Origin: Dermacentor variabilis
Taxonomy: Eukaryota > Arthropoda > Arachnida > Ixodida > Ixodidae
DNA: 64,000 nucleotides
NCBI RefSeq assembly: GCF_050947875.1
Contig: NC_134569.1
Span: 190,398,067 to 190,462,066, forward strand
Direction of reading: 5' to 3'
The translations under genes were made by a program, and so were the position numbers. The notes below the pieces were generated by a model. It saw nothing but the letters and a program-made list of their open reading frames with translations, did not search any database and was not told where the DNA came from. Positions 35,293 to 49,900 of the stretch are shown here, in pieces. Position 1 is the first letter of the stretch, and every line of letters starts with the position of its first letter.

Positions 35293-35845
35293 TGGACAGT
35301 TTTAGTTTAGCGTGCGCAACTATAGCGTACGCTATACGCTATAATATAGCGTACGCTAAGCAGCGCACGTTTTCTACAATTTTAGTTGGCCGGCGATATC
35401 TTCGGATCTCAGAGGCCATATGCCGTCGTTGCGGCTATTTCGCGCCTTTAGCGACAGGTGGCGCTGACATCTCGAACGTTTCTTTCGTTAGGCTTCGACA
35501 CGTTCGAAACGAGAAGCGAACTCGAAAACAGCACGAGGTTATCCATAATACTCTGTCGTCGAAGCGGCCTGAGACTAAGCGAAAGCCGTTTACACAGTCA
35601 TTTGCTACGAACGAAGTGCATTTTACAAAAGCAACGCCAAATTCAATTCGAAGTGGGCAGCCGGGACCGCCGCCGTGTTTCCCGCAAGCTCCGCAAACCC
35701 CGCAAAAACGCTAACGCTAACTCGTTTGCGTTGCGTACGCCCGCTATACCCGCTATTTCGTTTAGCGTTCAGCGCATGCGCAGTGACGACCCGCTATTTT
35801 TTAGCGTACGCAATGGAATAGCGTACGCTATACTAAAGCTGTCTA
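35293..35845. mobile_element. TIR-bounded MITE-like element with both ends mutated, U7
   Basis: Each terminal repeat has one private substitution, G35294 on the left and G35838 on the right, at non-corresponding positions. The ends of this copy therefore no longer match each other perfectly. Confidence 0.6.
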
Positions 35846-38800
35846 ATATCTCGGGGGCGACGGAGTGGTGCGCCCAGTTCCTTGCAATGCCTCCAGATGG
35901 CGCTCGCCTACGCCGCGTCGGGCCGCACGCTGGAAGCCCCATTTCTTCCGGAAAGCCCCCCTTCGTGGCTAGCGTTCGCAGCCGACGTTTCCCGGTAAAC
36001 ATTACAGGTACAAATGCTCCAGTTGCCGGGAAGTGTGAGAAGCAGTCAGGGATCTTTGAATGCTGTCACGTGCCACTCATAAACGCGAAGCATAAGCGTG
36101 CTCCATTTTTTAACAGATCTATTTGATATATTGCTGAATAAAATGCAGAGGCAGAATAAACAACACAGGTCAAAAGGGGAGAAGGAGGAAAGCGAGCTGC
36201 CTGATCAGATGATGCATGAACGCAGGATGACGTCATGCTTTAGTGGAGGAGGGCTAAAAGTGCACGAGAGCCAGTTATCGGGGGCCGATCCACCACATAC
36301 ATCTTCAGGTCGAGCACGGGCGCATGATGGATAGCATTGCCGCAAAACGCAGCCAGCATTGTTTAGGTACTGCTATTTCAATAAGTATTTCAACAGTGGT
36401 TCTATGAATAAACACAATATACTTTCACGTGTTTCAATGTAGAAGTGTTCTTGGCCCTTATATCGCGTCTACTTGTATCCGCTGATTTACGCATGAATTT
36501 TCGAGGGCATGGGCATATGAGCAAAGGTAGGCTGCACAAGACAGCTAGGATTATGTTAAATGCTTTCTTCCAACCTTGTTGAGTGTTTGCCTATTGCACT
36601 TTTTTCTTGCGCTGATGAAATAATGTTGCGCAAGACTAGTGCATAAACACGCCTTCAGCAAAGCCGCATAATAGAGACGTAGCGGTTAAGAGATATAAAT
36701 AAATAAGCATTAGTAGTGCTCGTCGTCTTATATTCGGTATGCGGATAGTGTGTCACGAAGTAATTTGAAGAAAGTTTCGTAATTACTAGCAAGTTACACG
36801 TGCTTTTGCCTGTGCGTTGCTTTTATGTGATCGATTGTGCCCAGAAATGGTCAACTACGCAGTAATTTGAGGAGCAATTCTTACCGCCTTGTAGATCAAC
36901 AGTCCAAAGATGTATTAAGAGTATGTACATCACCGGGATATTAAAAAATGCACACATCGATCCACTTTAATAAGATTGGGAAGCTTTCCAAGCATATTAG
37001 TGCCTATGCAAATAACGTAACGACAAAAGTTGCAATGTTCCAATACAGATTTTCATCAAGCAAACAAAAGAAAAGAAAAAAAAGAAAAGGTCGCAGGTGG
37101 CGTCCATTTATTTCTTCTACATTTGCGCTTATATTCGTTTTGGCGTGCTTCGATTTGTACTCCTGTGGTTGACGAGCATGTATTCACAGTTGTGAAAGGC
37201 CGTCGGTACGCCTGCGAAAGTGTTCTTTCAGAACTACCGGGCCAGAAGCGTTTAGAAATCGTTGTATATTAATTACCCATTGCGTTTCATTTTCCTGTGC
37301 TGCCCTCTGCCGCAAACAGCTGGAAACATTTTCGAAGGGCGTCGGGGCTTTCGCCGGTTGATTTGTGTACCTGCGCCCACGGTGAGTGCGCTTCATGTGT
37401 GCGTTTCGCGGATCGATAATCATTAATAATGTTTTCTCCGGGCAGAATGTCGTTCGTGGAAGCCACGAAGCAGTCAATGACTACTGGGTGAGGGGGCCTG
37501 TGTGCGCTGTTGTGCAAACGGTGCGACCGATAAAGGCACGTGAAGTTCCGTTTGCCGACAAGGCTGCCTTGGAGTTTGAGGTCGCTGATTTTAGACTTGA
37601 ATCTCGCATTTGGTATTTTTGTTAAACATTATTATCACATTTCGCATATTCAAAAGGTATTCGAGCGCAGCCTTCTACGCCGGATTTATCGAAGCGGTAA
37701 ACTTGCTTGCGTAGACATCTACAGGCGCAGATCGTTGAGCGTCAGATATTCTGTAAAAGGTGCATCGCTGATATGAAATAATCTCTGAACGTAGCAAAAC
37801 ATACATATCTGCGCATATGTGCCGAGTTGTACCACCCGGAGACGCGACAATATGAGCTGCCGAGCCACTTCAACAATGGCAACTGTGATCCAGATAACAT
37901 ATTACGGGCTGTTAATTTATTTCTGATTCTCGCTTTCTTGAACTCCATCATACTCAGGAGTTTGCGCGTACCAGGAAACGTTTTTGAGAAAACTGTACTC
38001 GCATAATTTAAGTGCTCATTTACAGACCGTGTCGTTCTCTCGCGTAATGTTGGATGCCATCGGTGAGACAGATTGTACAACTGAGAGAGGCAGTTGTTTC
38101 TTCTTGTGTATACGAAATGCACCGGCTCTTGTTTCTCGCTTGACACAGAGGCAAGCAATGCATCTCTGGAATTGTCAAATGTGTCGGCTTAGCTGCAAAT
38201 ATTGCCCCAACGATCTACGTAGCGAATGCGAACGGACACATACGGCAACGGTGGCGTACAGATTTTGGCACAACGCTGCGTCACCGCTTGCCGCTTATAT
38301 TGTATACGCGCCTTGCGAAGTGGAGTGTAGTCGATTTCTAATCGCAAACGACAGCACTGAGCTATGAAAGGTCTTTCGTTCTTTCTAACTGCTTCCCTTT
38401 CAGCTCAAGTCCACCAAAAGTGTGTGCACGAGCACGACGGCATTAGGCTTAACATTCGCTAAACAGCATCAGCATTGACTCAAACTCCATGTGCACGGAT
38501 GGCGCGGGAGGGTTGAATCTTGTGCATTTCAACCTTTAGGCATGTTTTTCCACACTTTGACGGCGATTAATACGATACACAAGCGAAGGCGCTGTCGCCA
38601 TTTCGCGTCGTCAGTTTGATAGCCGATCGCTTAGGCTTCGTTGGCCGGCGCACTGATTTTCTCGGTGCTGTTGACAAGAAAGCCCGTCGCAGTGCGGCAA
38701 CTCGCGCTCGTCGGCTGCGTCGTGTTCGGCCTGATATGATATTGTGCTTTCAGTGACGCATTGTACTAAACAGTTGGTCACTCGTTGACGTGAGCGTCTT

Positions 38801-39372
38801 GTCGGTTTCGTATCGACCCAGTCTTACCGCGCCTTGAATGAGTACGTGAAGCCACGCGCGCGCTGCCACCACCAGCATGTGAGGGCCGACCTTGCAACAA
38901 GACTTCGTCCTCAACGTGATATTTTAAAGCGTTGCCCAAGTATAACTCAAGGGCTTTTGGTTAATGAATTGACCAGCCATCAACGAAGGGCGCAGTCCAT
39001 ACGACAACCTAGTCGCCTTTTGTTTAAAAGTTGACTTGCAGTCTTAAGCTACACATGTTTTCGGCACCGCGCTGACGCTGACGAGCTACCAGTGGAGTTT
39101 CAAGGCAATACATGACACGAGCGTTTCTAGCCGCGTGCGTCCGAGCGCTTACTTTTTTTCTTTTCTTTTACAGGGGACTTTCCCGGCACGCGGGGTTGCG
39201 CACGACCCTTCCAAGATGTTTCGCGACTAACCCGCTAGGCCTGGGCGCATGCGCCGTCGCACCATGAAAAGTCCAGATTTGCCTCAGGCGAGAAGGGAAC
39301 AAAATGATTCCGGAGTAGGTAAGTGGGAGAAAGCGTTCCCGCACACAAAACACGATGTTAACATGTGAAATG

Positions 39373-39567
39373 TCACCGAAGTCGAGGCGCAGTGGTTAGG
39401 GCGCCGGCCTCGGCTTCGGGAGGTGGCGGGTTCGAATCCCACCGCCGGCGGAGACCCACCGCATAAAGGGTACAAGTGTCTCCCCTGCCCGGAGCATGGC
39501 TCCAATTCGTGGGATGTGCACTTGGGGGGCGCTGCTAACTCCGCTGCGTCATTCTTCAAACCAGCTT
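39373..39567 (+). mobile_element. tRNA-derived SINE-like element with altered A box, U8
   Basis: The B box is intact (39429-39439), but the first base of the A box (39385) is A instead of T, giving AGGCGCAGTGG. The T at this position corresponds to tRNA U8 and is well conserved in A boxes. This copy may therefore be a weaker polymerase III promoter. Confidence 0.75.
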
Positions 39568-40852
39568 AAAGTGGCTAGAAGCATGACGCTCTGTGGTTGC
39601 TGACATAACTCATTCGGTCGTAGACCTGAGTGGTATGTCTGGCAATTCACGCGTAAATTAATCCCCACCAAAAAATACCGGCGTTGCCGTAACAGTAGCG
39701 GAGGTTGCGGCAAAAAATCGCCACCGGTGCCTCTTCTTTTTTTCTTTTTACCCCCAAAACATGTCCTTCTTTTAACCGTGAAGCTACGCTTGATGTCCGC
39801 AATGACGAGAACAAGGAATGATATTTTATATAGCTTAAAAGTCTATATATTGCGGACAAATATCGGTGTATATAAGCATGGGGACTATGTGGGTGCCGTG
39901 AAGAAAACGTTTTGTTGAAATCTTTGTGTACTTCAGACGCTTAGAAAAAAAAAGTCGACTGCTAGCCGGTGTAGGAACATTGTAAGTTGATTAATGCCAC
40001 CCTATGTATCAGTGAAAAAGAAATTCTATACAAAATGACTATACAGTTTAGGCGGCCCATACCGCAATCCATTCACTGTTTTCTTTCGCGGCTGTTGTCA
40101 GTTATGACTGGCTAAGACCAAAGTCAAACTCTGAAACGATAGCTCGGTGTACATTCGGTGATGAAATGTAGCCTTTATTTACCAATTTCGCCTAGTTTCA
40201 ATGATCGTCAGCCTACCGATCACAATTTCAAACTGGAGGCGATTCAACTTTGACCATTGGGTACCTGCTGGTTGTGGTATCGACGAGAATAGCGCAAGAG
40301 CCTCTTGGTATGTGCCAAAATTGTCAATTTTCTGCCTGTTGCAATATGGACACGTAGAGGACTTGAGGAACTAGGAACGTGTTCGAACTACAACATACGC
40401 GTTCAGTATGCGATCTAGGAATGGTCCAATTCATGACCAGTCGTCGATAAATAATGTGCCACGTTTACGCCAGGTATACGTACTCCTAACAAGCTGCTTG
40501 AGCCAACTTTAACGCGATAGCGTTAAGGGCCCGGTGTCCCCCCAAAATCTGGTGTCGGAACCCCGCGTCGGACGTCGTTTTCGACAAAATGATTTTCAAA
40601 CCAGCCATAGCCAAGGTCCTCCATTTGGCGCAAGAAGGCGATTTAATTGAATGCCTCAATCTGAAATACGCCGAAAAATTGTAACGTATGACATACACAC
40701 AAACCGACAGACATGATAGTGGCGGATTGTAATTTTACAATCCGAGAAAATATAACTATGTTACGCGAAAACTCAAAGAAACGCCTTTCCCAGCGCTTCA
40801 CCATTGATGGACCGCCAACGGAGTCCGCCATTTGCAGGCGCCGGCTCGTGAG

Positions 40853-41405
40853 TAGACAGTTTTAGTTTAGCGTGCGCAACTATAGCGTACGCTATACGCT
40901 ATAATATAGCGTACGCTAAGCAGCGCACGTTTTCTACAATTTTAGTTGGCCGGCGATATCTTCGGATCTCAGAGGCCATATGCCGTCGTTGCGGCTATTT
41001 CGCGCCTTTAGCGACAGGTGGCGCTGACATCTCGAACGTTTCTTTCGTTAGGCTTCGACTCGTTCGAAACGAGAAGCGAACTCGAAAACAGCACGAGGTT
41101 ATCCATAATACTCTGTCGTCGAAGCGGCCTGAGACTAAGCGAAAGCCGTTTACACAGTCATTTGCTACGAACGAAGTGCATTTTACAAAAGCAACGCCAA
41201 ATTCAATTCGAAGTGGGCAGCCGGGACCGCCGCCGTGTTTCCCGCAAGCTCCGCAAACCCCGCAAAAACGCTAACGCTAACTCGTTTGCGTTGCGTACGC
41301 CCGCTATACCCGCTATTTCGTTTAGCGTTCAGCGCATGCGCAGTGACGACCCGCTATTTTTTAGCGTACGCAATGGAATAGCGTACGCTATACTAAAACT
41401 GTCTA
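40853..41405. mobile_element. TIR-bounded MITE-like element, U8
   Basis: Both termini are intact and the right palindrome is complete. Confidence 0.6.
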
Positions 41406-44400
41406 ATATCTCGGGGGCGACGGAGTGGTGCGCCCAGTTCCTTGCAATGCCTCCAGATGGCGCTCGCCTACGCCGCGTCGGGCCGCACGCTGGAAGCCCC
41501 ATTTCTTCCGGAAAGCCCCCCTTCGTGGCTAGCGTTCGCAGCCGACGTTTCCCGGTAAACATTACAGGTACAAATGCTCCAGTTGCCGGGAAGTGTGAGA
41601 AGCAGTCAGGGATCTTTGAATGCTGTCACGTGCCACTCTTAAACGCGAAGCATAAGCGTGCTACATTTTTTAACAGATCTATTTGATATATTGCTGAATA
41701 AAATGCAGAGCCAGAATAAACAACACAGGTCAAAAGCGAAGAAGGAGGAAAGCGAGCTGCCTGATCAGATGATGCATGAACGCAGGATGACGTCATGCTT
41801 TAGTGGAGGAGGGCTAAAAGTGCACGAGAGCCAGTTATCGGGGGCCGATCCACCACATACATCTTCAGGTCGAGCACGGGCGCATGATGGATAGCATTGC
41901 CGCAAAACGCAGCCAGCATTGTTTAGGTACTGCTATTTCAATAAGTATTTCAACAGTGGTTCTATGAATAAACACAATATACTTTCACGTGTTTCAATGT
42001 AGAAGTGTTCTTGGCCCTTATATCGCGTCTACTTGTATCCGCTGATGTACGCATGAATTTTCGAGGGCATGGGCATATGAGCAAAGGTAGGCTGCACAAG
42101 ACAGCTAGGATTATGTTAAATGCTTTCTTCCAACCTTGTTGAGTGTTTGCCTATTGCACTTTTTTCTTGCGCTGATGAAATAATGTTGCGCAAGACTAGT
42201 GCATAAACACGCCTTCAGCAAAGCCGCATAATAGAGACGTAGCGGTTAAGAGATATAAATAAATAAGCATTAGTAGTGCTCGTCGTCTTATATTCGGTAT
42301 GCGGATAGTGTGTCACGAAGTAATTTGAAGAAAGTTTCGTAATTACTAGCAAGTTACACGCGCTTTTGCCTGTGCGTTGCTTTTATGTGATCGATTGTGC
42401 CCAGAAATGGTCAACTTCGCAGTAATTTGAGGAGCAATTCTTACCGCCTTGTAGATCAACAGTCCAAAGATGTATTAAGAGTATGTACATCACCGGGATA
42501 TTAAAGAATGCACACATCGATCCACTTTAATAAGATTGGGAAGCTTTCCAAGTATATTAGTGCCTATGCAAATAACGTGACGACAAAAGTTGCAATGTTC
42601 CAATACAGATTTTCATCAAGCAAACAAAAGAAAAGAAAAAAAAGAAAAGGTCGCAGGTGGCGTCCATTTATTTCTTCTACATTTGCGCTTATATTCGTTT
42701 TGGCGTGCTTCGATTTGTACTCCTGTGGTTGACGAGCATGTATTCACAGTTGTGAAAGGCCGTCGGTATGCCTGCGAAAGTGTCCTTTCAGGACTACCGG
42801 GCCAGAAGCGTTTAGAAATCGTTGTATATTAATTACCCATTGCGTTTCATTTTCCTGTGCTGCCCTCTGCCGCAAACAGCTGGAAACATTTTCGAAGGGC
42901 GTCGGGGCTTTCGCCGGTTGATTTGTGTACCTGCGCCCGCGGTGAGTGCGCTTCATGTGTACGTTTCGCGGATCGATAATCATTAATAATGTTTTCTCCG
43001 GGCAGAATGTCGTTCGTGGAAGCCACGAAGCAGTCAATGACTACTGGGTGAGGGGGCCTGTGTGCGCTGTTGTGCAAACGGTGCGACCGATAAAGGCACG
43101 TGAAGTTCCGTTTGCCGACAAGGCTGCCTTGGAGTTTGAGGTCGCTGATTTTAGACTTGAATCTCGCATTTGGTATTTTTGTTAAACATTATTATCACAT
43201 TTCGCATATTCAAAAGGTATTCGAGCGCAGCCTTCTACGCCGGATTTATCGAAGCGGTAAACTTGTTTGCGTAGACATCTACAGGCGCAGATCGTTGAGC
43301 GTCAGATATTCTGTAAAAGGTGCATCGCTGATATGAAATAATCTCTGAACGTAGCAAAACATACATATCTGCGCATATGTGCCGAGTTGTACCACCCGGA
43401 GACGCGACAATATGAGCTGCCGAGCCACTTCAACAATGGCAACTGTGATCCAGATAACATATTACGGGCTGTTAATTTATTTCTGATTCTCGCTTTCTTG
43501 AACTCCATCATACTCAGGAGTTTGCGCGTACCAGGAAACGTTTTTGAGAAAACTGTACTCGCATAATTTAAGTGCTCATTTACAGACCGTGTCGTTCTCT
43601 CGCGTAATGTTGGATGCCATCGGTGAGACAGATTGTACAACTGAGAGAGGCAGTTGTTTCTTCTTGTGTATACGAAATGCACCGGCTCTTGTTTCTCGCT
43701 TGACACAGAGGCAAACAATGCATCTCTGGAATTGTCAAATGTGTCGGCTTAGCTGCAAATATTGCCCCAACGATCTACGTAGCGAATGCGAACGGACACA
43801 TACGGCAACGGTGGCGTACAGATTTTGGCACAACGCTGCGTCACCGCTTGCCGCTTATATTGTATACGCGCCTTGCGAAGTGGAGTGTAGTCGATTTCTA
43901 ATCGCAAACGACAGCACTGAGCTATGAAAGGTCTTTCGTTCTTTCTAACTGCTTCCCTTTCAGCTCAAGTCCACCAAAAGTGTGTGCACGAGCACGACGG
44001 CATTAGGCTTAACATTCGCTAAACAGCATCAGCATTGACTCAAACTCCATGTGCACGGATGGCGCGGGAGGGTTGAATCTTGTGCATTTCAACCTTTAGG
44101 CATGTTTTTCCACACTTTGACGGCGATTAATACGATACACAAGCGAAGGCGCTGTCGCCATTTCGCGTCGTCAGTTTGATAGCCGATCGCTTAGGCTTCG
44201 TTGGCCGGCGCACTGATTTTCTCGGTGCTGTTGACAAGAAAGCCCGTCGCAGTGCGGCAACTCGCGCTCGTCGGCTGCGTCGTGTTCGGCCTGATATGAT
44301 ATTGTGCTTTCAGTGACGCATTGTACTAAACAGTTGGTCACTCGTTGACGTGAGCGTCTTGTCGGTTTCGTATCGACCCAGTCTTACCGCGCCTTGAATG

Positions 44401-44932
44401 AGTACGTGAAGCCACGCGCGCGCTGCCACCACCAGCATGTGAGGGCCGACCTTGCAACAAGACTTCGTCCTCAACGTGATATATTAAAGCGTTGCCCAAG
44501 TATAACTCAAGGGCTTTTGGTTAATGAATTGACCAGCCATCAACGAAGGGCGCAGTCCATACGACAACCTAGTCGCCTTTTGTTTAAAAGTTGACTTGCA
44601 GTCTTAAGCTACACATGTTTTCGGCACCGCGCTGACGATGACGAGCTACCAGTGGAGTTTCAAGGCAATACATGACACGAGCGTTTCTAGCCGCGTGCGT
44701 CCGAGCGCTTACTTTTTTTCTTTTCTTTTACAGGGGACTTTCCCGGCACGCGGGGTTGCGCACGACCCTTCCAAGATGTTTCGCGACTAACCCGCTAGGC
44801 CTGGGCGCATGCGCCGTCGCACCATGAAAAGTCCAGATTTGCCTCAGGCGAGAAGGGAACAAAAGGATTCCGGAGTAGGTAAGTGGGAGAAAGCGTTCCC
44901 GCACACAAAACACGATGTTAACATGCGAAATG

Positions 44933-45127
44933 TCACCGAAGTCGTGGCGCAGTGGTTAGGGCGCCGGCCTCGGCTTCGGGAGGTGGCGGGTTCGAATCCC
45001 ACCGCCGGCTGAGACCCACCGCATAAAGGGTACAAGTGTCTCCCCTGCCCGGAGCATGGCTCCAATTCCTGGGATGTGCACTTGGGGGGCGCTGCTAACT
45101 CCGCTGCGTCATTCTTCAAACCAGCTT
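44933..45127 (+). mobile_element. tRNA-derived SINE-like element, U9
   Basis: Both boxes are intact (A 44945-44955, B 44989-44999). Two private substitutions follow in the body: T45010 after the B box and a TTCCTGGG variant near 45069. Confidence 0.75.
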
Positions 45128-46413
45128 AAAGTGGCTAGAAGCATGACGCTCTGTGGTTGCTGACATAACTCATTCGGTCGTAGACCTGAGTGGTATGTCT
45201 GGCAATTCACGCGTAAATTAATCCCCACCAAAAAATACCGGCGTTGCCGTAACAGTAGCGGAGGTTGCGGCAAAAAATCGCCACCGGTGCCTCTTCTTTT
45301 TTTCTTTTTACCCCCAAAACATGTCCTTCTTTTAACCGTGAAGCTACGCTTTATGTCCGCAATAACGAGAACAAGGAATGATATTTTATATATCTTAAAA
45401 GTCTATATATTGCGGACAAATATCGGTGTATATAAGCATGGGGACTATGTGGGTGCCGTGAAGAAAACGTTTTGTTGAAATCTGTTGTGTACTTCAGACG
45501 CTTAGAAAAAAAAAGTCGACTGCTAGCCGGTGTAGGAACATTGTAAGTTGATTAATGCCACCCTATGTATCAGTGAAATAGAAATTCTATACAAAATGAC
45601 TATACAGTTTAGGCGGCCCATACCGCAATCGATTCACTGTTTTCTTTCGCGGCTGATGTCAGTTATGACTGGCTAAGACCAAAGTCAAACTCTGAAACGA
45701 TAGCTCGGTGTACATTCGGTGATGAAATGTAGCCTTTATTTACCAATTTCGCCTAGTTTCAATGATCGTCAGCCTACCGATCACAATTTCAAACTGGAGG
45801 CGATTCAACTTTGACCATTGGGTATCTGCTGGTTGTGGTATCGACGAGAATAGCGCAAGAGCCTCTTGGTATGTGCCAAAATTGTCAATTTTCTGCCTGT
45901 TGCAATATGGACACGTAGAGGACTTGAGGAACTAGGAACGTGTTCGAACTACAACATACGCGTTCAGTATGCGATATAGGAATGGTCCAATTCATGACCA
46001 GTCGTCGATAAATAATGTGCCACGTTTACGCCAGGTATACGTACTCCTAACAAGCTGCTTGAGCCAACTTTAACGCGATAGCGTTAAGGGCCCGGTGTCC
46101 CCCCAAAATCTGGTGTCGGAACCCCGCGTCGGACGTCGTTTTCGACAAAATGATTTTCAAACCAGCCATAACCAAGGTCCTCCATTTGGCGCAAGAAGGC
46201 GATTTAATTGAATGCCTCAATCTGAAATACGCCGAAAAATTGTAACGTATGACATACACACAAACCGACAGACATGATAGTGGCGGATTGTAATTTTACA
46301 ATCCGAGAAAATATAACTATGTTACGCGAAAACTCAAAGAAACGCCTTTCCCAGCGCTTCACCATTGATGGACCGCCAACGGAGTCCGCCATTTGCAGGC
46401 GCCGGCTCGTGAG

Positions 46414-46966
46414 TAGACAGTTTTAGTTTAGCGTGCGCAACTATAGCGTACGCTATACGCTATAATATAGCGTACGCTAAGCAGCGCACGTTTTCTACAA
46501 TTTTAGTTGGCCGGCGCTATCTTCGGATCTCAGAGGCCATATGCCGTCGTTGCGGCTATTTCGCGCCTTTAGCGACAGGTGGCGCTGACATCTCGAACGT
46601 TTCTTTCGTTAGGCTTCGACTCGTTCGAAACGAGAAGCGAACTCGAAAACAGCACGAGGTTATCCATAATACTCTGTCGTCGAAGCGGCCTGAGACTAAG
46701 CGAAAGCCGTTTACACAGTCATTTGCTACGAACGAAGTGCATTTTACAAAAGCAACGCCAAATTCAATTCGAAGTGGGCAGCCGGGACCGCCGCCGTGTT
46801 TCCCGCAAGCTCCGCAAACCCCGCAAAAACGCTAGCGCTAACTCGTTTGCGTTGCGTACGCCCGCTATAGCCGCTATTTCGTTTAGCGTTCAGCGCATGC
46901 GCAGTGACGACCCGCTATTTTTTAGCGTACGCAATGGAATAGCGTACGCTTTACTAAAACTGTCTA
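46414..46966. mobile_element. TIR-bounded MITE-like element, U9
   Basis: Both termini are intact. Three private changes lie inside: CGGCGCTATC, GCTAGCGCTAAC and TATAGCCGC. Confidence 0.6.
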
Positions 46967-49900
46967 ATATCTCGGGGGCGACGGAGTGGTGCGCCCAGTT
47001 CCTTGCAATGCCTCCAGATGGCGCTCGCCTACGCCGCGTCGGGCCGCACGCTGGAAGCCCCATTTCTTCCGGAAAGCCCCCCTTCGTGGCTAGCGTTCGC
47101 AGCCGACGTTTCCCGGTAAACATTACAGGTACAAATGCTCCAGTTGCCGGGAAGTGTGAGAAGCAGTCAGGGATCTTTGAATGCTGTCACGTGCCACTCT
47201 TAAACGCGAAGCATAAGCGTGCTCCATTTTTTAACAGATCTATTTGATATATTGCTGAATAAAATGCAGAGGCAGAATAAACAACACAGGTCAAAAGCGG
47301 AGAAGGAGGAAAGCGAGCTGCCTGATCAGATGATGCATGAACGCAGGATGACGTCATGCTTTAGTGGAGGAGGGCTAAAAGTGCACGAGAGCCAGTTATC
47401 GGGGGCCGATCCACCACATACATCTTCAGGTCGAGCACGGGCGCATGATGGATAGCATTGCCGCAAAACGCAGCCAGCATTGTTTAGGTACTGCTATTTC
47501 AGTAAGTATTTCAACAGTGGTTCTATGAATAAACACAATATACTTTCACGTGTTTCAATGTAGAAGTGTTCTTGGCCCTTATATCGCGTCTACTTGTATC
47601 CGCTGATGTACGCATGAATTTTCGAGGGCATGGGCATATGAGCAAAGGTAGGCTGCACAAGACAGCTAGGATTATGTTAAATGCTTTCTTCCAACCTTGT
47701 TGAGTGTTTGCCTATTGCACTTTTTTCTTGCGCTGATGAAATAATGTTGCGCAAGACTAGTGCATAAACACGCCTTCAGCAAAGCCGCATAATAGAGACG
47801 TAGCGGTTAAGAGATATAAATAAATAAGCATTAGTAGTGCTCGTCGTCTTATATTCGGTATGCGGATAGTGTGTCACGAAGTAATTTGAAGAAAGTTTCG
47901 TAATTACTAGCAAGTTACACGTGCTTTTGCCTGTGCGTTGCTTTTATGTGATCGATTGTGCCCAGAAATGGTCAACTACGCAGTAATTTGAGGAGCAATT
48001 CTTACCGCCTTGTAGATCAACAGTCCAAAGATGTATTAAGAGTATGTACATCACCGGGATATTAAAAAATGCACACATCGATCCACTTTAATAAGATTGG
48101 GAAGCTTTCCAAGCATATTAGTGCCTATGCAAATAACGTAACGACAAAAGTTGCAATGTTCCAATACAGATTTTCATCAAGCAAACAAAAGAAAAGAAAA
48201 AAAAGAAAAGGTCGCAGGTGGCGTCCATTTATTTCTTCTACATTTGCGCTTATATTCGTTTTGGCGTGCTTCGATTTGTACTCCTGTGGTTGACGAGCAT
48301 GTATTCACAGTTGTGAAAGGCCGTCGGTACGCCTGCGAAAGTGTTCTTTCAGAACTACCGGGCCAGAAGCGTTTAGAAATCGTTGTATATTAATTACCCA
48401 TTGCGTTTCATTTTCCTGTGCTGCCCTCTGCCGCAAACAGCTGGAAACATTTTCGAAGGGCGTCGGGGCTTTCGCCGGTTGATTTGTGTACCTGCGCCCA
48501 CGGTGAGTGCGCTTCATGTGTGCGTTTCGCGGATCGATAATCATTAATAATGTTTTCTCCGGGCAGAATGTCGTTCGTGGAAGCCACGAAGCAGTCAATG
48601 ACTACTGGGTGAGGGGGCCTGTGTGCGCTGTTGTGCAAACGGTGCGACCGATAAAGGCACGTGAAGTTCCGTTTGCCGACAAGGCTGCCTTGGAGTTTGA
48701 GGTCGCTGATTTTAGACTTGAATCTCGCATTTGGTATTTTTGTTAAACATTATTATCACATTTCGCATATTCAAAAGGTATTCGAGCGCAGCCTTCTACG
48801 CCGGATTTATCGAAGCGGTAAACTTGTTTGCGTAGACATCTACAGGCGCAGATCGTTGAGCGTCAGATATTCTGTAAAAGGTGCATCGCTGATATGAAAT
48901 AATCTCTGAACGTAGCAAAACATACATATCTGCGCATATGTGCCGAGTTGTACCACCCGGAGACGCGACAATATGAGCTGCCGAGCCACTTCAACAATGG
49001 CAACTGTGATCCAGATAACATATTACGGGCTGTTAATTTATTTCTGATTCTCGCTTTCTTGAACTCCATCATACTCAGGAGTTTGCGCGTACCAGGAAAC
49101 GTTTTTGAGAAAACTGTACTCGCATAATTTAAGTGCTCATTTACAGACCGTGTCGTTCTCTCGCGTAATGTTGGATGCCATCGGTGAGACAGATTGTACA
49201 ACTGAGAGAGGCAGTTGTTTCTTCTTGTGTATACGAAATGCACCGGCTCTTGTTTCTCGCTTGACACAGAGGCAAACAATGCATCTCTGGAATTGTCAAA
49301 TGTGTCGGCTTAGCTGCAAATATTGCCCCAACGATCTACGTAGCGAATGCGAACGGACACATACGGCAACGGTGGCGTACAGATTTTGGCACAACGCTGC
49401 GTCACCGCTTGCCGCTTATATTGTATACGCGCCTTGCGAAGTGGAGTGTAGTCGATTTCTAATCGCAAACGACAGCACTGAGCTATGAAAGGTCTTTCGT
49501 TCTTTCTAACTGCTTCCCTTTCAGCTCAAGTCCACCAAAAGTGTGTGCACGAGCACGACGGCATTAGGCTTAACATTCGCTAAACAGCATCAGCATTGAC
49601 TCAAACTCCATGTGCACGGATGGCGCGGGAGGGTTGAATCTTGTGCATTTCAACCTTTAGGCATGTTTTTCCACACTTTGACGGCGATTAATACGATACA
49701 CAAGCGAAGGCGCTGTCGCCATTTCGCGTCGTCAGTTTGATAGCCGATCGCTTAGGCTTCGTTGGCCGGCGCACTGATTTTCTCGGTGCTGTTGACAAGA
49801 AAGCCCGTCGCAGTGCGGCAACTCGCGCTCGTCGGCTGCGTCGTGTTCGGCCTGATATGATATTGTGCTTTCAGTGACGCATTGTACTAAACAGTTGGTT

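Larger units (their letters stand above)
33330..38889 (+). repeat. Macrosatellite unit U7 (5560 bp)
   Basis: Seventh unit, with no net indel. Both terminal repeats of its inverted-repeat element carry a substitution (G35294 and G35838). G35294 also creates a GTG codon that opens a 140-codon frame seen in no other unit, an example of a frame arising by chance. G36177 is shared with U3 and U4. Confidence 0.97.
38890..44449 (+). repeat. Macrosatellite unit U8 (5560 bp)
   Basis: Eighth unit, with no net indel. T39366 creates a TGA that breaks the 106-codon frame open across the SINE in ten of the other eleven units (U9 has its own break). A39385 changes the first base of the SINE A box. The TATATAGCTT variant near 39833 is shared with U2. 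Confidence 0.97.

Noticed and set aside
35292..35714. 140-codon frame unique to U7
   Set aside because: It opens only because a single base change created a GTG in the left transposon terminus.
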